Shown here: piece after piece, positions 15,984 through 24,090 of the stretch
How the letters are laid out: each line of letters begins with the position of its first letter
How positions within the stretch are numbered: position 1 is the stretch's first letter
DNA from: Paenilisteria rustica
Lineage (GTDB): Bacteria > Bacillota > Bacilli > Lactobacillales > Listeriaceae
Length of the DNA stretch: 64,000 nucleotides
NCBI RefSeq assembly: GCF_013820765.1
Contig: NZ_JABJVM010000003.1
Location: forward strand, 267,688-331,687
Direction of reading: 5' to 3'
Notes under the pieces: model-generated
What the model was told of the DNA's origin: nothing
Database searches by the model: none
Seen by the model: only the letters and a program-made list of their open reading frames with translations
Translations under genes and position numbers: made by a program

Positions 15984-16854
15984 ATTTTTCGTATAAAAGA
16001 CAACTAAGATAAGCAAACAGCAATCCGTCCGTCTTACGTAGCGACAGATTCGTCAATTCCTGAAATTTATCGATTCGGTATTGAATCGTGTTGCGATGCA
16101 TAAACAAGGCTTTCGCAGTCATGCTCAGATTCCCTTGCTGCTCCCAAAGTGCTTTAATAAGCGGTTTCCAAGTCTCGTCTTTCTCAAAAAGCTGGCCGAT
16201 TTCCTGTGCCAGCAAGCTGTGCGTCAACTGCTCAGCAATCATCGGCAGGCAGTTGGATTCGACGGTTTGCACGAGCTGATTAGAATTTTGGCGGAATAGG
16301 CGTTGTTCCTCGGCAAATAAGTCTCGGAGCAGCGCGGTTTTCTCGTGGAACAAGCCCATAAAAAAGTGAACCGGGATATAAAAATCACTTTCAAGCGTTG
16401 TTGCGATGGCGTCGAGTTCTTCTTCACCGAGCAAAGAGCCTGCAATTTTTTCAATCAGAACACCGTAATCTTCGGTCAGCATGAGGATTTCGGTATCTTG
16501 CGCGAAGAAGCTGACCAACGCTTTTTGCCATTCGAGTACTGTTTTTTTGGAGGGGGCTGCGGATTGGATTTGGAATTGGATAATTCGATAGAAATGCGGC
16601 TCTGTATGGATTTCCAGCTCTTCCTGCGTGAATAGTAAAGCATGCCATTCTGTGAGTCGTTCGTTTTTGAAAACGGGTGCTGGTGCTTGGAAAAGGGTTT
16701 GTAGCAACGTGATTTCTTCTGGTGTTAGCGTTTTCTTTGGGATCGCGAAATAGTATGGATTCTCATAAAAGAAGAGGTGTGTTGTATTTATTTTTAACGG
16801 TTTTTCGGAATATGTAAGGTCGGGATAGCGCTCTTTCAGTTTTTTTATTTGCAT
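15982..16854 (-). CDS. PucR/CdaR-type regulator with C-terminal helix-turn-helix
   Basis: The 290-residue protein ends in the PucR C-terminal HTH: LWEQQGNLSMTAKALFMHRN followed by TIQYRIDKFQELTNLSLR. The N-terminal part (about 1-220) shows no clear domain to me. PucR/CdaR regulators often sense metabolites and act on neighbouring or distant catabolic genes. I chose the ATG at 16854, which has AGCGAGG about 10 bp upstream, over a TTG 57 bp further out that lies in the probable promoter. The target is unknown. The gene is divergent from the marR-mate pair. Confidence 0.65.
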   Translation of the reverse strand: MQIKKLKERYPDLTYSEKPLKINTTHLFFYENPYYFAIPKKTLTPEEITLLQTLFQAPAPVFKNERLTEWHALLFTQEELEIHTEPHFYRIIQFQIQSAAPSKKTVLEWQKALVSFFAQDTEILMLTEDYGVLIEKIAGSLLGEEELDAIATTLESDFYIPVHFFMGLFHEKTALLRDLFAEEQRLFRQNSNQLVQTVESNCLPMIAEQLTHSLLAQEIGQLFEKDETWKPLIKALWEQQGNLSMTAKALFMHRNTIQYRIDKFQELTNLSLRKTDGLLFAYLSCLLYEK

Positions 16855-16917
16855 GGTTCTAGCCTCGCTTTCTACTATATTTATTGTGTCAAAACCGTCT
16901 GTTAAAGTCAAATTTGA

Positions 16918-16946
16918 TTGCGGCAGGAACTTATATTCGGTATAAT
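16918..16946 (+). promoter_or_regulatory. Promoter of marR-mate operon
   Basis: TTGCGG (16918-16923), 17-bp spacer, TATAAT (16941-16946). The start codon is about 50 bp further on. Confidence 0.65.
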
Positions 16947-16994
16947 GGATAAAGTTGATGACGCAACCATTTTGAGGTTGGAAAAGAGGATACC

Positions 16995-17438
16995 ATGGTA
17001 AAACAATATGAAATTATGGCAAAATCGATGTCCATTGTGAATCGGTGTGGGAATACATTTAAATTAGATCGGTTAAAGAAGTATGGTCTGGGCGTTGGGC
17101 AGTTACGCTATATTACGACGCTTTATCGTTATGGTGCTATGTCACAAGATGAGATTGTGAAGCGCTTTATGGTGGATAAGGCGAATGTGGCGAGACATAT
17201 TCAGCGATTAGAGGAGTTAGGCATGATCCGCCGTGAAGTGAATCAGCAGGATAAGCGTAAACATATTGTTTATTTGACGGATAAAGGGCGATTGATGCAG
17301 CCTTTTATTGAGGAAACGATGCAGGATTGGTCTGATATTTTAACAGAGGGTTTCTCGGAGGAAGAGAAGGAACAATTGATTCATTTATTGTTGCGGATGG
17401 TGGATAATGTGCAAAATCATGAGAAGGCGGGTGAGTAG
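16995..17438 (+). CDS. MarR-family regulator (MepR-like)
   Basis: This 147-residue winged-helix protein has helix-turn-helix SQDEIVKRFMVDKANVARHI, the recognition block LEELGMIRREVNQQDKRKHI and wing residues DKRK typical of MarR proteins. It abuts the MATE transporter gene without a gap (TAG then ATG), the arrangement of Staphylococcus mepR-mepA, in which the regulator represses itself and the pump until a drug binds. The ligand is not known here. Confidence 0.88.
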   Translation: MVKQYEIMAKSMSIVNRCGNTFKLDRLKKYGLGVGQLRYITTLYRYGAMSQDEIVKRFMVDKANVARHIQRLEELGMIRREVNQQDKRKHIVYLTDKGRLMQPFIEETMQDWSDILTEGFSEEEKEQLIHLLLRMVDNVQNHEKAGE

Positions 17439-18791
17439 ATGAAGGAACAAAGTAAGCGCTTAGGTGAGGATAAAATTGGTTCTTTGATGTGGCGCCTATC
17501 GGTTCCTGCTTTTATCGGGATGTTTGTGATGGGTATGTACAATATTGTCGATACGATTTTCGTGGCGCGGGGCGTTGGATCCCTTGGGGTGGCGGCACTT
17601 TCGATCGCGTTTCCGGTTCAAATGATTATGATGGCGATGGCGGCGATGTTCGGGATTGGTGGTGCATCGATTATTTCGCGGGCACTTGGCGCAGGAAAAG
17701 GTGAGGAAGCAAATCGGGTATACCATCAGGTGATTTGGCTGGTTGTCATCTCAAGCTTGGTGCTGGCGATTATCACGTTCATTTTCCTTGATCCACTGGT
17801 GACAATGTTTGGCGCGACGCCGGAGATTCACCAGTACGCGAAGGATTTCTTGCAAATTTTGCTGTTGGGCTCGGTGTTTCAAACCTTTGCGATGGCGATG
17901 AATAACATTGTTCGTTCGGAGGGAAATGCGAAAATAGCGATGTTGACGATGATTATTTCGGCCGTTTTGAATATGATTTTGAATCCGATTTTTATTATGG
18001 GGTTGGATATGGGAATTCGAGGCTCGGCTTTTGCGACATTGATAGCGCAGGCGGTTGGCGCGATTTGGTTGTTAATTTACTTCCTATCTGGCAAAAGTTC
18101 GCTGACGTTAAAAGGATTCCGCTTCCATATTGACTGGAAATTATCGGGGAGCATTATGGCGATTGGTTTCCCGTCGTTTATCATGATGTCAGCTGGGAGT
18201 ATCGTGTCGATTTCGGTCAACTGGATGCTGAACATTCATGGTGGGACGATGGCGATTGCGGCGTATGGCGTGGCGAACAGAATCGCGTCGTTCATGATTA
18301 TGCCGATTAATGGTGTGACACAAGGGATGCAACCGATTGTTGGCTTTAACTACGGTTCGCGAGAATATAAACGCGTGGTGAAAGCTGTAAAAATGTCGAT
18401 TGTGGCTGCAACTGTGATGTCGGTCGTTGCTTTTGCGGTGGTAGAGTTATTTCCAAACTTGCTGGTCAGCGTCTTTACGGATGATAAGCAATTGCTAAAA
18501 GATGGCGCGCATGCGGTGCAAATTGTCTTGTTAGCCGCGCCAACGATTGGTTTCCAGATTGTTTGCGGTGGTTTGTATCAAGCGCTTGGTCGGGCACGGA
18601 TTTCCTTCGTGATATCGCTTATGCGTCAGATTATTTGCCTGATTCCACTACTCTTAATTTTACCGAATTTCTGGGGACTGGATGGCGTTTGGTATGCATT
18701 CCCGCTTGCAGATGTTGGGGCGTTCACCGTTTGTTTGATTATCATGTTGCGGACGTGGCGTGGTTTATTTAAGAATCCGGAAATGGTTTAA
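17439..18791 (+). CDS. MATE-family multidrug efflux pump (MepA-like)
   Basis: The 450-residue membrane protein has twelve predicted helices in two similar halves. The N-terminal half shows LMWRLSVPAFIGMFVMGMYN and IVDTIFVARGVGSLGVAALS; the second shows GSIMAIGFPSFIMMSAGSIV and the NGVTQGMQPIVGFNYGSREY signature. MATE pumps export cationic drugs in exchange for Na+ or H+. Co-transcribed with the MarR regulator and possibly with the ASCH gene 18 bp downstream. Confidence 0.9.
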   Translation: MKEQSKRLGEDKIGSLMWRLSVPAFIGMFVMGMYNIVDTIFVARGVGSLGVAALSIAFPVQMIMMAMAAMFGIGGASIISRALGAGKGEEANRVYHQVIWLVVISSLVLAIITFIFLDPLVTMFGATPEIHQYAKDFLQILLLGSVFQTFAMAMNNIVRSEGNAKIAMLTMIISAVLNMILNPIFIMGLDMGIRGSAFATLIAQAVGAIWLLIYFLSGKSSLTLKGFRFHIDWKLSGSIMAIGFPSFIMMSAGSIVSISVNWMLNIHGGTMAIAAYGVANRIASFMIMPINGVTQGMQPIVGFNYGSREYKRVVKAVKMSIVAATVMSVVAFAVVELFPNLLVSVFTDDKQLLKDGAHAVQIVLLAAPTIGFQIVCGGLYQALGRARISFVISLMRQIICLIPLLLILPNFWGLDGVWYAFPLADVGAFTVCLIIMLRTWRGLFKNPEMV

Positions 18792-18809
18792 CTAGAGGAG
18801 GAGATGACT

Positions 18810-19265
18810 ATGTCTGAAATCATTACATCTTATTGGGAAGCATTTGCAAAGGAACATGGCTTAGATTTGGCTTGCCCAGATGCTTGGGCGTTTGGTTATG
18901 GAGCTGAAATGGCAGATCGTCTGGGAGCGCTTGTAGTGGATGGCGTTAAAACGGCTTCATGCGCGGCGCATTGTGTTCATGAAATCGAAGGCGAGCGAAT
19001 CCCTGAGGTCGGAGAGTATAATATCGTTTTAGATGGGAAAAATGAACCATTAGTGATTATCCGTTATACCGAAGTAGAACTTGTGAAAATGAATGAGGTG
19101 TCGCAGGATTTTGCGAGGTCTGAGGGAGAAGGTGACCTTAGCTATGAGTATTGGTATGACGCACATGTGAGGTTCTTTACGTCGGAATTAGAGCAATTTG
19201 GATTGACGTTTACACCTGATTTATTGCTTGTATGTCAGCGGTTTGAAGTGGTTCACATTTCGTGA
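18810..19265 (+). CDS. ASCH domain protein
   Basis: The 151-residue protein matches the ASCH fold used in RNA-associated and base-modification enzymes: WAFGYGAEMADRLGALVVDG, then KTAS, IPEVGEYNIVLDGKNEPLVI, and the C-terminal FTPDLLLVCQRFEVVH. Some family members (E. coli YqfB) hydrolyse N4-acetylcytidine, which is possible here but not shown. I place the start at ATG 18810, 7 bp after AGGAGG, because the in-frame ATG at 18804 lies too close to that site. It probably shares the MATE transcript. Confidence 0.75.
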   Translation: MSEIITSYWEAFAKEHGLDLACPDAWAFGYGAEMADRLGALVVDGVKTASCAAHCVHEIEGERIPEVGEYNIVLDGKNEPLVIIRYTEVELVKMNEVSQDFARSEGEGDLSYEYWYDAHVRFFTSELEQFGLTFTPDLLLVCQRFEVVHIS

Positions 19266-19511
19266 TATAACAAGGGTGTCTTAGGAATAGTATTTTTTGA
19301 TGCGACCTTATCTGGTGGGATATGGAAGTTTTCTGAATAAAGTATGCACAAATATTACATGGTGAAAATCTAAGAAACTGTGGTGCTTCATTAAACGTGA
19401 ACGGGGGTAATTAGACTCGTTAAGCTGGCTCACTCCGTCAGGGTACTTTACGTACAGTACTACAAGTGGTGCTATATTACCGTTCTCATAAAAACGATTT
19501 GTGACCAACAT

Positions 19512-19919
19512 ATGAAAGAACGTAAGAAACCAGGACTCAAAAAAGTGCGTAAAGCTTCACAATTCCCTAAGCGTTTGAATCAATTTCACAATCTGAATGC
19601 GTTGCGGCACAATGACTTTTATAACATTGGAAATGGCTACTCCCCATGCGACTTAGATAAATACCGAAAAATAACTAATATCGAATTTTCAAATCTCTTT
19701 GCCGATGTAGGGAAACCTTGTCAACGTCCACTCAATGAGAATTCCAACGGGATTCTTCGAAGAAACGGTTTGCCTAAACAAATGGATTTTAACACGATTT
19801 CTCAACAGGAAGTCAACGAGATTACTGCGGCTCGAAATAATTTACCTAGAAAATCGCTGCACTATTTGACACCCATTGAGTGTTTTCTGCAGCATGCCGA
19901 TGTGTCTCGCTTAATTTGA
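19512..19919 (+). pseudogene. IS30-family transposase remnant (C-terminal part)
   Basis: The C-terminal half of this frame resembles the end of the IS30 integrase core. PLNENSNGILRRNGLPKQMD holds the conserved N-E-N-x-N-G-x-xR block, and ARNNLPRKSLHYLTPIECF is the usual tail. The catalytic DDE domain start and the HTH are missing, and the first 60 residues do not match an IS30 protein, so it cannot be active. No clear terminal inverted repeats were found. It marks the left edge of an AT-rich acquired segment. Confidence 0.7.
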
Positions 19920-20201
19920 CAAATAAGATTCCTATGAAAATAAAAGTGGAGTTATGAAATTGATTCGTTTGGTAATTCACTTTTCGAAGCGTCTTTTATT
20001 GTTGACACCATTCCAGCCGACAATTTACGATAAACAATTTTACGAGCAGGTAGTCTAACCACATTTGGTGTAGGTTTTAGTGATAGAGTTAATATTATTT
20101 GATGAGTAATTTCCAATGTTTTGAGTTGATATTATTAAGTATTGATAGTATTTAGAGCTGTTCTAGTATGAAATGTATCTGATGTTATGCTAAAATATTC
20201 C
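19920..20201. other. Gene-free AT-rich stretch before dGTPase promoter
   Basis: About 280 bp without a supported gene, strongly AT-rich. It probably contains degraded insertion-sequence DNA from the adjacent IS30 remnant. No inverted terminal repeat or RNA gene was recognised. Confidence 0.4.
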
Positions 20202-20230
20202 TTGCGCTCTTTTTTTATTGAATGTATAAT
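20202..20230 (+). promoter_or_regulatory. Promoter of dGTPase-nucleotidyltransferase pair, long leader
   Basis: TTGCGC (20202-20207), 17-bp spacer, TATAAT (20225-20230). The start codon is 185 bp downstream, so the mRNA would have an unusually long untranslated leader. No riboswitch class was recognised in it. Confidence 0.6.
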
Positions 20231-20415
20231 GAGTTGTGGAGAATTTTGGTGATAAAATCAAATTAAGAGGATTATTTACGTGTATAGTCAAAGCTTCTAA
20301 ATCCAATAAAAATTGAATTAGATATGAATAATTTTCGTTTGTTTACTTTTCACTGTAAAAATGAAAAAGAAAGAAGAATTTAAAGCAAAGTACATTTACT
20401 AAAGGAGAGATTAAC

Positions 20416-21816
20416 ATGGAATGGAGTCAATTACTATGTAAAGAAAGACAGAGAGAATCAAGTTCAAAAGGAACTTCTTATTATAATGAATTTGATAAAG
20501 ATTACTCAAGGATAGTTTATTCATCCTCAGTTAGAAGGCTTCAAGATAAAGCGCAGGTATTTCCATTACAGGAGAATGATTTTACTCGTACCAGGTTAAC
20601 TCATTCATTAGAAGTAGCATCTCTTGGGAGATCTTTAGCCTGGAATATAGGGAACTGGTTGTGTGAAGAAAATAAATTAAAGGATTTTTGGCAAGTTAAA
20701 GAATTTGTTTCAATTGTTGAAACAGCTAGTTTAGTTCATGATCTGGGGAACCCTCCTTTTGGTCACTATGGAGAAGATATTATTAGAAAGTGGTTTAAAA
20801 AGTGGTTTGAATCGTCAGAGTTTGAATCGTTAAAGTCTAAAAATTTAGAGATGAGTGATGAAGAAAAAAAAGATTTTCTTTATTTTGAAGGAAATGCTCA
20901 AGGACTAAGAATTTTAACTAAATTACAAATATTGAGTGATGAATATGGAGCTAACTTTACGTATGGTACGTTGGGAGCATTGACTAAATATCCATGGTAC
21001 TCTACAAGTGAAGAATTAGATCCAGATAAACCAAAGTTCGGATGTTTTCAATCAGAAAAAAAATTATTCGAAAAGATTAAAGAATGCACAGGAATAGGTG
21101 GCAAAAGAAAACATCCAGCGACATTACTAATGGAAGCGGCAGATGATATCGCTTACCTTCCAACGGACTTGGAAGATGCTGTGAAGAAAAATGCTGTTTC
21201 TTGGGAAAAAATTGAAAAGGCTATACTACCAAAAATAGAAAAAAACCATTTTAGTCTTTATGAAAAACTAAAAGAAAATTTAAACACCCTTGATGAAAGA
21301 AAAATTCCAGAAATTGATTTAGTAAAAATGCAAACTTTAAAGATAACAATTCAGAGAATCTTAATAGAAGAAGTAGTTGAAACATTTAAAAATAATTATG
21401 ATATTATAATGGATAAAGGCTTAGACGGAAAATTGATAGAAAAAAGTAACGCAAATTATTTAGAGGAAATATGCTCTGAGTTATGTGGGGAATTTGTTTT
21501 TTCAAACAAGGAAGTACTGACTTTAGAGCTTGTAGGAGATAAAGTTATTACAGAATTGTTAACTTTATTCGTAGGTGCCATTGTAACTATAGAGCGTACT
21601 GATAAAACTAAAACAAAAGAGCAAAAATTGTATAATCTTATATCGGAGAATTTCAGGTATGCTAAATTATTTGACAGTGGAGTGCCATATAAACTAGAAT
21701 ATAAAGACTTAAATCTTTATAATAGGTTGCAGTTAGTTACGGATTTTATATCAGGAATGACAGATTCTTACGCCGTAAATTTACATCAGCAATTATTAGG
21801 AGTAAAGATGCCTTAA
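20416..21816 (+). CDS. dgt: dGTP triphosphohydrolase (dGTPase, HD superfamily)
   Basis: This 466-residue protein opens with the dGTPase signature (YYNEFDKDYSRIVYSSSVRR, then LQDKAQVFPLQENDFTRTRL). The HD metal site follows: His63 in RLTHSLEV, His108-Asp109 in VHDLGNPPFGH, and the late Asp in EAADDIAYLPTDLED. dGTPases split dGTP to deoxyguanosine and triphosphate. Beyond housekeeping, several bacterial dGTPases protect against phages by emptying the dNTP pool. The AT-rich base use, the neighbouring IS30 remnant and pairing with a nucleotidyltransferase suggest an acquired cassette. The family call is very firm; the defence role is inference. The ribosome site is AAAGGAGAG. Confidence 0.9.
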   Translation: MEWSQLLCKERQRESSSKGTSYYNEFDKDYSRIVYSSSVRRLQDKAQVFPLQENDFTRTRLTHSLEVASLGRSLAWNIGNWLCEENKLKDFWQVKEFVSIVETASLVHDLGNPPFGHYGEDIIRKWFKKWFESSEFESLKSKNLEMSDEEKKDFLYFEGNAQGLRILTKLQILSDEYGANFTYGTLGALTKYPWYSTSEELDPDKPKFGCFQSEKKLFEKIKECTGIGGKRKHPATLLMEAADDIAYLPTDLEDAVKKNAVSWEKIEKAILPKIEKNHFSLYEKLKENLNTLDERKIPEIDLVKMQTLKITIQRILIEEVVETFKNNYDIIMDKGLDGKLIEKSNANYLEEICSELCGEFVFSNKEVLTLELVGDKVITELLTLFVGAIVTIERTDKTKTKEQKLYNLISENFRYAKLFDSGVPYKLEYKDLNLYNRLQLVTDFISGMTDSYAVNLHQQLLGVKMP

Positions 21817-21833
21817 GAAAGGTGGTATGAATC

Positions 21834-22526
21834 ATGAATAGCTTGGATATTGGTAAGAAATTAGACATAGTTTTGAAAAAGGATAAAAGTGTGTTTGATT
21901 TTGTTAGTCAATTATCAAATGAAAATGAGTTGATTTTTTTTGGTGGAGCAATTCGTGATTTATATATGAGTTCTGAAATAGTAGTTCCTCGAGATTTTGA
22001 TATAGTTTTAAATTCGAGCATTGATATTGATGAAGTAGAATCCTACTTTTATAGATCTGGCTATGCTTACAGAAAAAATAGATTTGACGGATTCAAAGTG
22101 GAAATTGGAAAAACAGAAGTAGATTTATGGTATCTAGATAATACTTGGGCTTTTAAAAATAATAAAGTAGAACTATCTGTTGAGAATTTAACTAGTACAG
22201 TATACTTGAACCTTGATGGTATTGCTTATAACTATAACGGCGGGAGATTATACAATACAGTATTTGAAAAGGCAGAAAAAAATAAAGAAATTGATATAGT
22301 ATTACAAGAAAATCCTCAAGAAAAGTTAAATTTGCTGAGAGCATTAGTATTTAAAGAAAAGTATAACTACAGTTTGTCTGAAAACTTGATAAAACGCTAT
22401 CTACATTTTTACGAAAAAGATTCAAAACTAGCTGAAGAGTTAAACAATCTGCAAATTGATCATTATGGACAGGCTAAAATGTTGAAAAATAATATTGATG
22501 ATGAGTTACAAACAATGTGTTTATAG
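21834..22526 (+). CDS. Nucleotidyltransferase, poly(A)-polymerase/CCA-enzyme head-like domain
   Basis: This 230-residue protein carries the polymerase beta-type head: FFGGAIRDLYMSS gives the GG...RD block, and PRDFDIVL gives the metal-binding D-x-D (about residues 37-65). A third acidic residue may lie in KTEVDLWYLDNTW. A helical C-terminal part (about 150-230) is shorter than that of a CCA-adding enzyme, so it is not the housekeeping tRNA enzyme. It could transfer a nucleotide to RNA or a protein, or act as an antitoxin- or sensor-like partner of the dGTPase. It starts 17 bp after the dGTPase stop with AAAGGTGG, so the two are co-transcribed. Confidence 0.7.
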   Translation: MNSLDIGKKLDIVLKKDKSVFDFVSQLSNENELIFFGGAIRDLYMSSEIVVPRDFDIVLNSSIDIDEVESYFYRSGYAYRKNRFDGFKVEIGKTEVDLWYLDNTWAFKNNKVELSVENLTSTVYLNLDGIAYNYNGGRLYNTVFEKAEKNKEIDIVLQENPQEKLNLLRALVFKEKYNYSLSENLIKRYLHFYEKDSKLAEELNNLQIDHYGQAKMLKNNIDDELQTMCL

Positions 22527-22560
22527 TTTGGGCTCTATGTCAATTGTCGGGTGGAATATC

Positions 22561-22601
22561 GAGGTGCCAGCTAGGAAATCAATGGCTAGTACCTCTTTTT
22601 A
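22561..22601 (+). terminator. Terminator after nucleotidyltransferase gene
   Basis: GAGGT(GCC)AGC and GGCTAGTACCTC arms with small internal mismatches, followed by TTTTT. Confidence 0.65.
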
Positions 22602-22789
22602 GCCAGCAGAAATGTCAAAATCTTTGATATAGTGCTGAGCCAGTATTTCTTAAATTTGTTCTAATAGACGTTTCAGATTGTCTAGCCATGCTACACCTGT
22701 ATCACAGAATTTATGTGGTGTAGCGTGAGTAAAATGTTTATGGCAATTTCCAATAGACTTCATTCAATATTTAGATAGAAGCACAGTAT
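22602..22789. other. Gene-free stretch, possible decayed minus-strand coding remnant
   Basis: On the minus strand one frame reads NCHKHFTHATPHKFCDTGVA and on to AWLDNLKRLLEQI, then a stop, then EILAQHYIKDFDI. This looks protein-like but broken, and I do not recognise the family. It may be the right boundary scar of the acquired dGTPase segment. Confidence 0.25.
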
Positions 22790-23944
22790 TTATTTTTTTA
22801 ATTCAAATTTAGGAACTTCTAAAAAATTAGAAATTGTGACAACCGCCGCACCGAATAAAATCGCTTCTTCACCCAAACTTGCTTTTTTGATTTCGATATT
22901 TTGTGTGGTCAAATGCGGTAATTGCTGTTTTATCTGCTCTGGGAAATCGGGAATGAGGCGGCTGATTTCGCTATGAATGGCAATTACTTTTGGGTTATAC
23001 AGGGTGATGACATTATGAACGGCGATGCTTAAGTAGTCCAACATATTCTCGATTACTTTCGTAGCAATCGAGTCGTTCGCAGCATAGGCGCGGTATAGGT
23101 CTGGGATGATAGCTTCCGGATTTTTTGTGATGTTGCGATACGTATCTAAAAGCACTTTTTCGGAGCTGTAGGTTTCAAGACACCCCTTACCACCGCATGT
23201 GCAAGGATTTCCGTTTGCCAGGACAATCATGTGACCAATCTCGCCGCTGAGGCCGTTTTCGCCAGTATAAAGCGTGTCGTTCGTGATGATTCCGGCACCA
23301 ACTCCGGCGTGAATGCTGATGCAAACGAGGTTGTGGTATGTGCTATGCTTGGCGTGTTCACTGAGTGCGAGCAGATTCGCTTCGTTTTCTAGGAAAATCG
23401 GATAGTCAAAGTGTTCTTGTAAGGCTTCGGCTAGCGGGAAATCGGTGAAATCGTAGGCAGGCGTGAAGTTGATCTGGTTATTATGAACAACACCGTGAAT
23501 TGCGATGGTCATACCAACGATGCCAAAAGGTGATTTTGGAAGCTTGGCGGTAATTTCTTGGATGATAGTGACTAAATCAGCGGTGATTGCTGTTTTTTCG
23601 ATGGTTCGGAAGGGAAGCAACTTACGATTTCGGACGGTGCCATCTAGGTAATGAATCATGGTATCTATGTAATCGTAGCCAAGATCCACGCTAATCGCGA
23701 AACCCGCGGCTTTATTTAATTCGAGCATAATTGGTTTGCGACCGCCTTGGACGGTACTTTCGCCGATGCCAACTTCTTTAATTAGTTTTTGTTCGATCAG
23801 ACTTTTGACGATGGCGGAAACACTTGCTTTGTTTAGGCCGATTTTTTCGGAAAGATTCGCGCGTGAAAGCGGACCGTCGTTAACGATGACACTCAAAACC
23901 ATGCGCTCATTGGCTTCTCTAATTCCAGTTCGATTTGCAAACAT
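22790..23944 (-). CDS. ROK-family (XylR-type) repressor
   Basis: The 384-residue protein joins an N-terminal winged helix (LSRANLSEKIGLNKASVSAI) to a ROK sugar-binding/kinase-like domain. The domain carries an ISVDLGYDYID ATP-like loop, a sugar-binding ENEANLLALSEH block, GLSGEIGHM, and the zinc-type cluster CTCGGKGCLE. ROK repressors such as XylR release DNA on binding a sugar. It stands divergent from an alpha-xylosidase gene and faces a xylO-like palindrome at 24044-24070, so it most likely represses the xylosidase-transporter operon in the absence of an alpha-xyloside or xylose. Confidence 0.85.
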   Translation of the reverse strand: MFANRTGIREANERMVLSVIVNDGPLSRANLSEKIGLNKASVSAIVKSLIEQKLIKEVGIGESTVQGGRKPIMLELNKAAGFAISVDLGYDYIDTMIHYLDGTVRNRKLLPFRTIEKTAITADLVTIIQEITAKLPKSPFGIVGMTIAIHGVVHNNQINFTPAYDFTDFPLAEALQEHFDYPIFLENEANLLALSEHAKHSTYHNLVCISIHAGVGAGIITNDTLYTGENGLSGEIGHMIVLANGNPCTCGGKGCLETYSSEKVLLDTYRNITKNPEAIIPDLYRAYAANDSIATKVIENMLDYLSIAVHNVITLYNPKVIAIHSEISRLIPDFPEQIKQQLPHLTTQNIEIKKASLGEEAILFGAAVVTISNFLEVPKFELKK

Positions 23945-24011
23945 TGTGGTACCCCCTTGTTCTCTTATCTATTGTAGCGATAAAAGAAGGCTTTGTCTAA
24001 TAAGAAAGCGC

Positions 24012-24040
24012 TTGACAAAATGTTACGTTCGTATTATTAT
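24012..24040 (+). promoter_or_regulatory. Promoter of alpha-xylosidase operon with cre-like box
   Basis: TTGACA (24012-24017), 17-bp spacer, TATTAT (24035-24040). AGAAAGCGCTT directly overlaps the -35 and matches the half-core of the palindrome at 2803-2820, suggesting CcpA control. Confidence 0.65.
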
Positions 24041-24043
24041 GGT

Positions 24044-24070
24044 GTTAGTTAGTTTATCATGCTAACTAAC
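24044..24070. promoter_or_regulatory. XylR/ROK operator palindrome
   Basis: GTTAGTTAG and CTAACTAAC are perfect 9-bp inverted arms around a 9-bp centre, just after the -10. The form resembles known xylO sites (TTAGTTTG...CAAACTAA). It is the likely binding site of the divergent ROK repressor. Confidence 0.75.
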
Positions 24071-24090
24071 TTGATGAGGAGGGACCAGTG

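Noticed and set aside
19308..19511. Minus-strand ORF upstream of the IS30 remnant
   Set aside because: No ribosome site and no similarity to an IS30 HTH domain. Likely chance reading of decayed DNA.
20231..20415. Riboswitch or T-box in the long dGTPase leader
   Set aside because: No T-box sequence, no terminator and no known riboswitch motif was visible.
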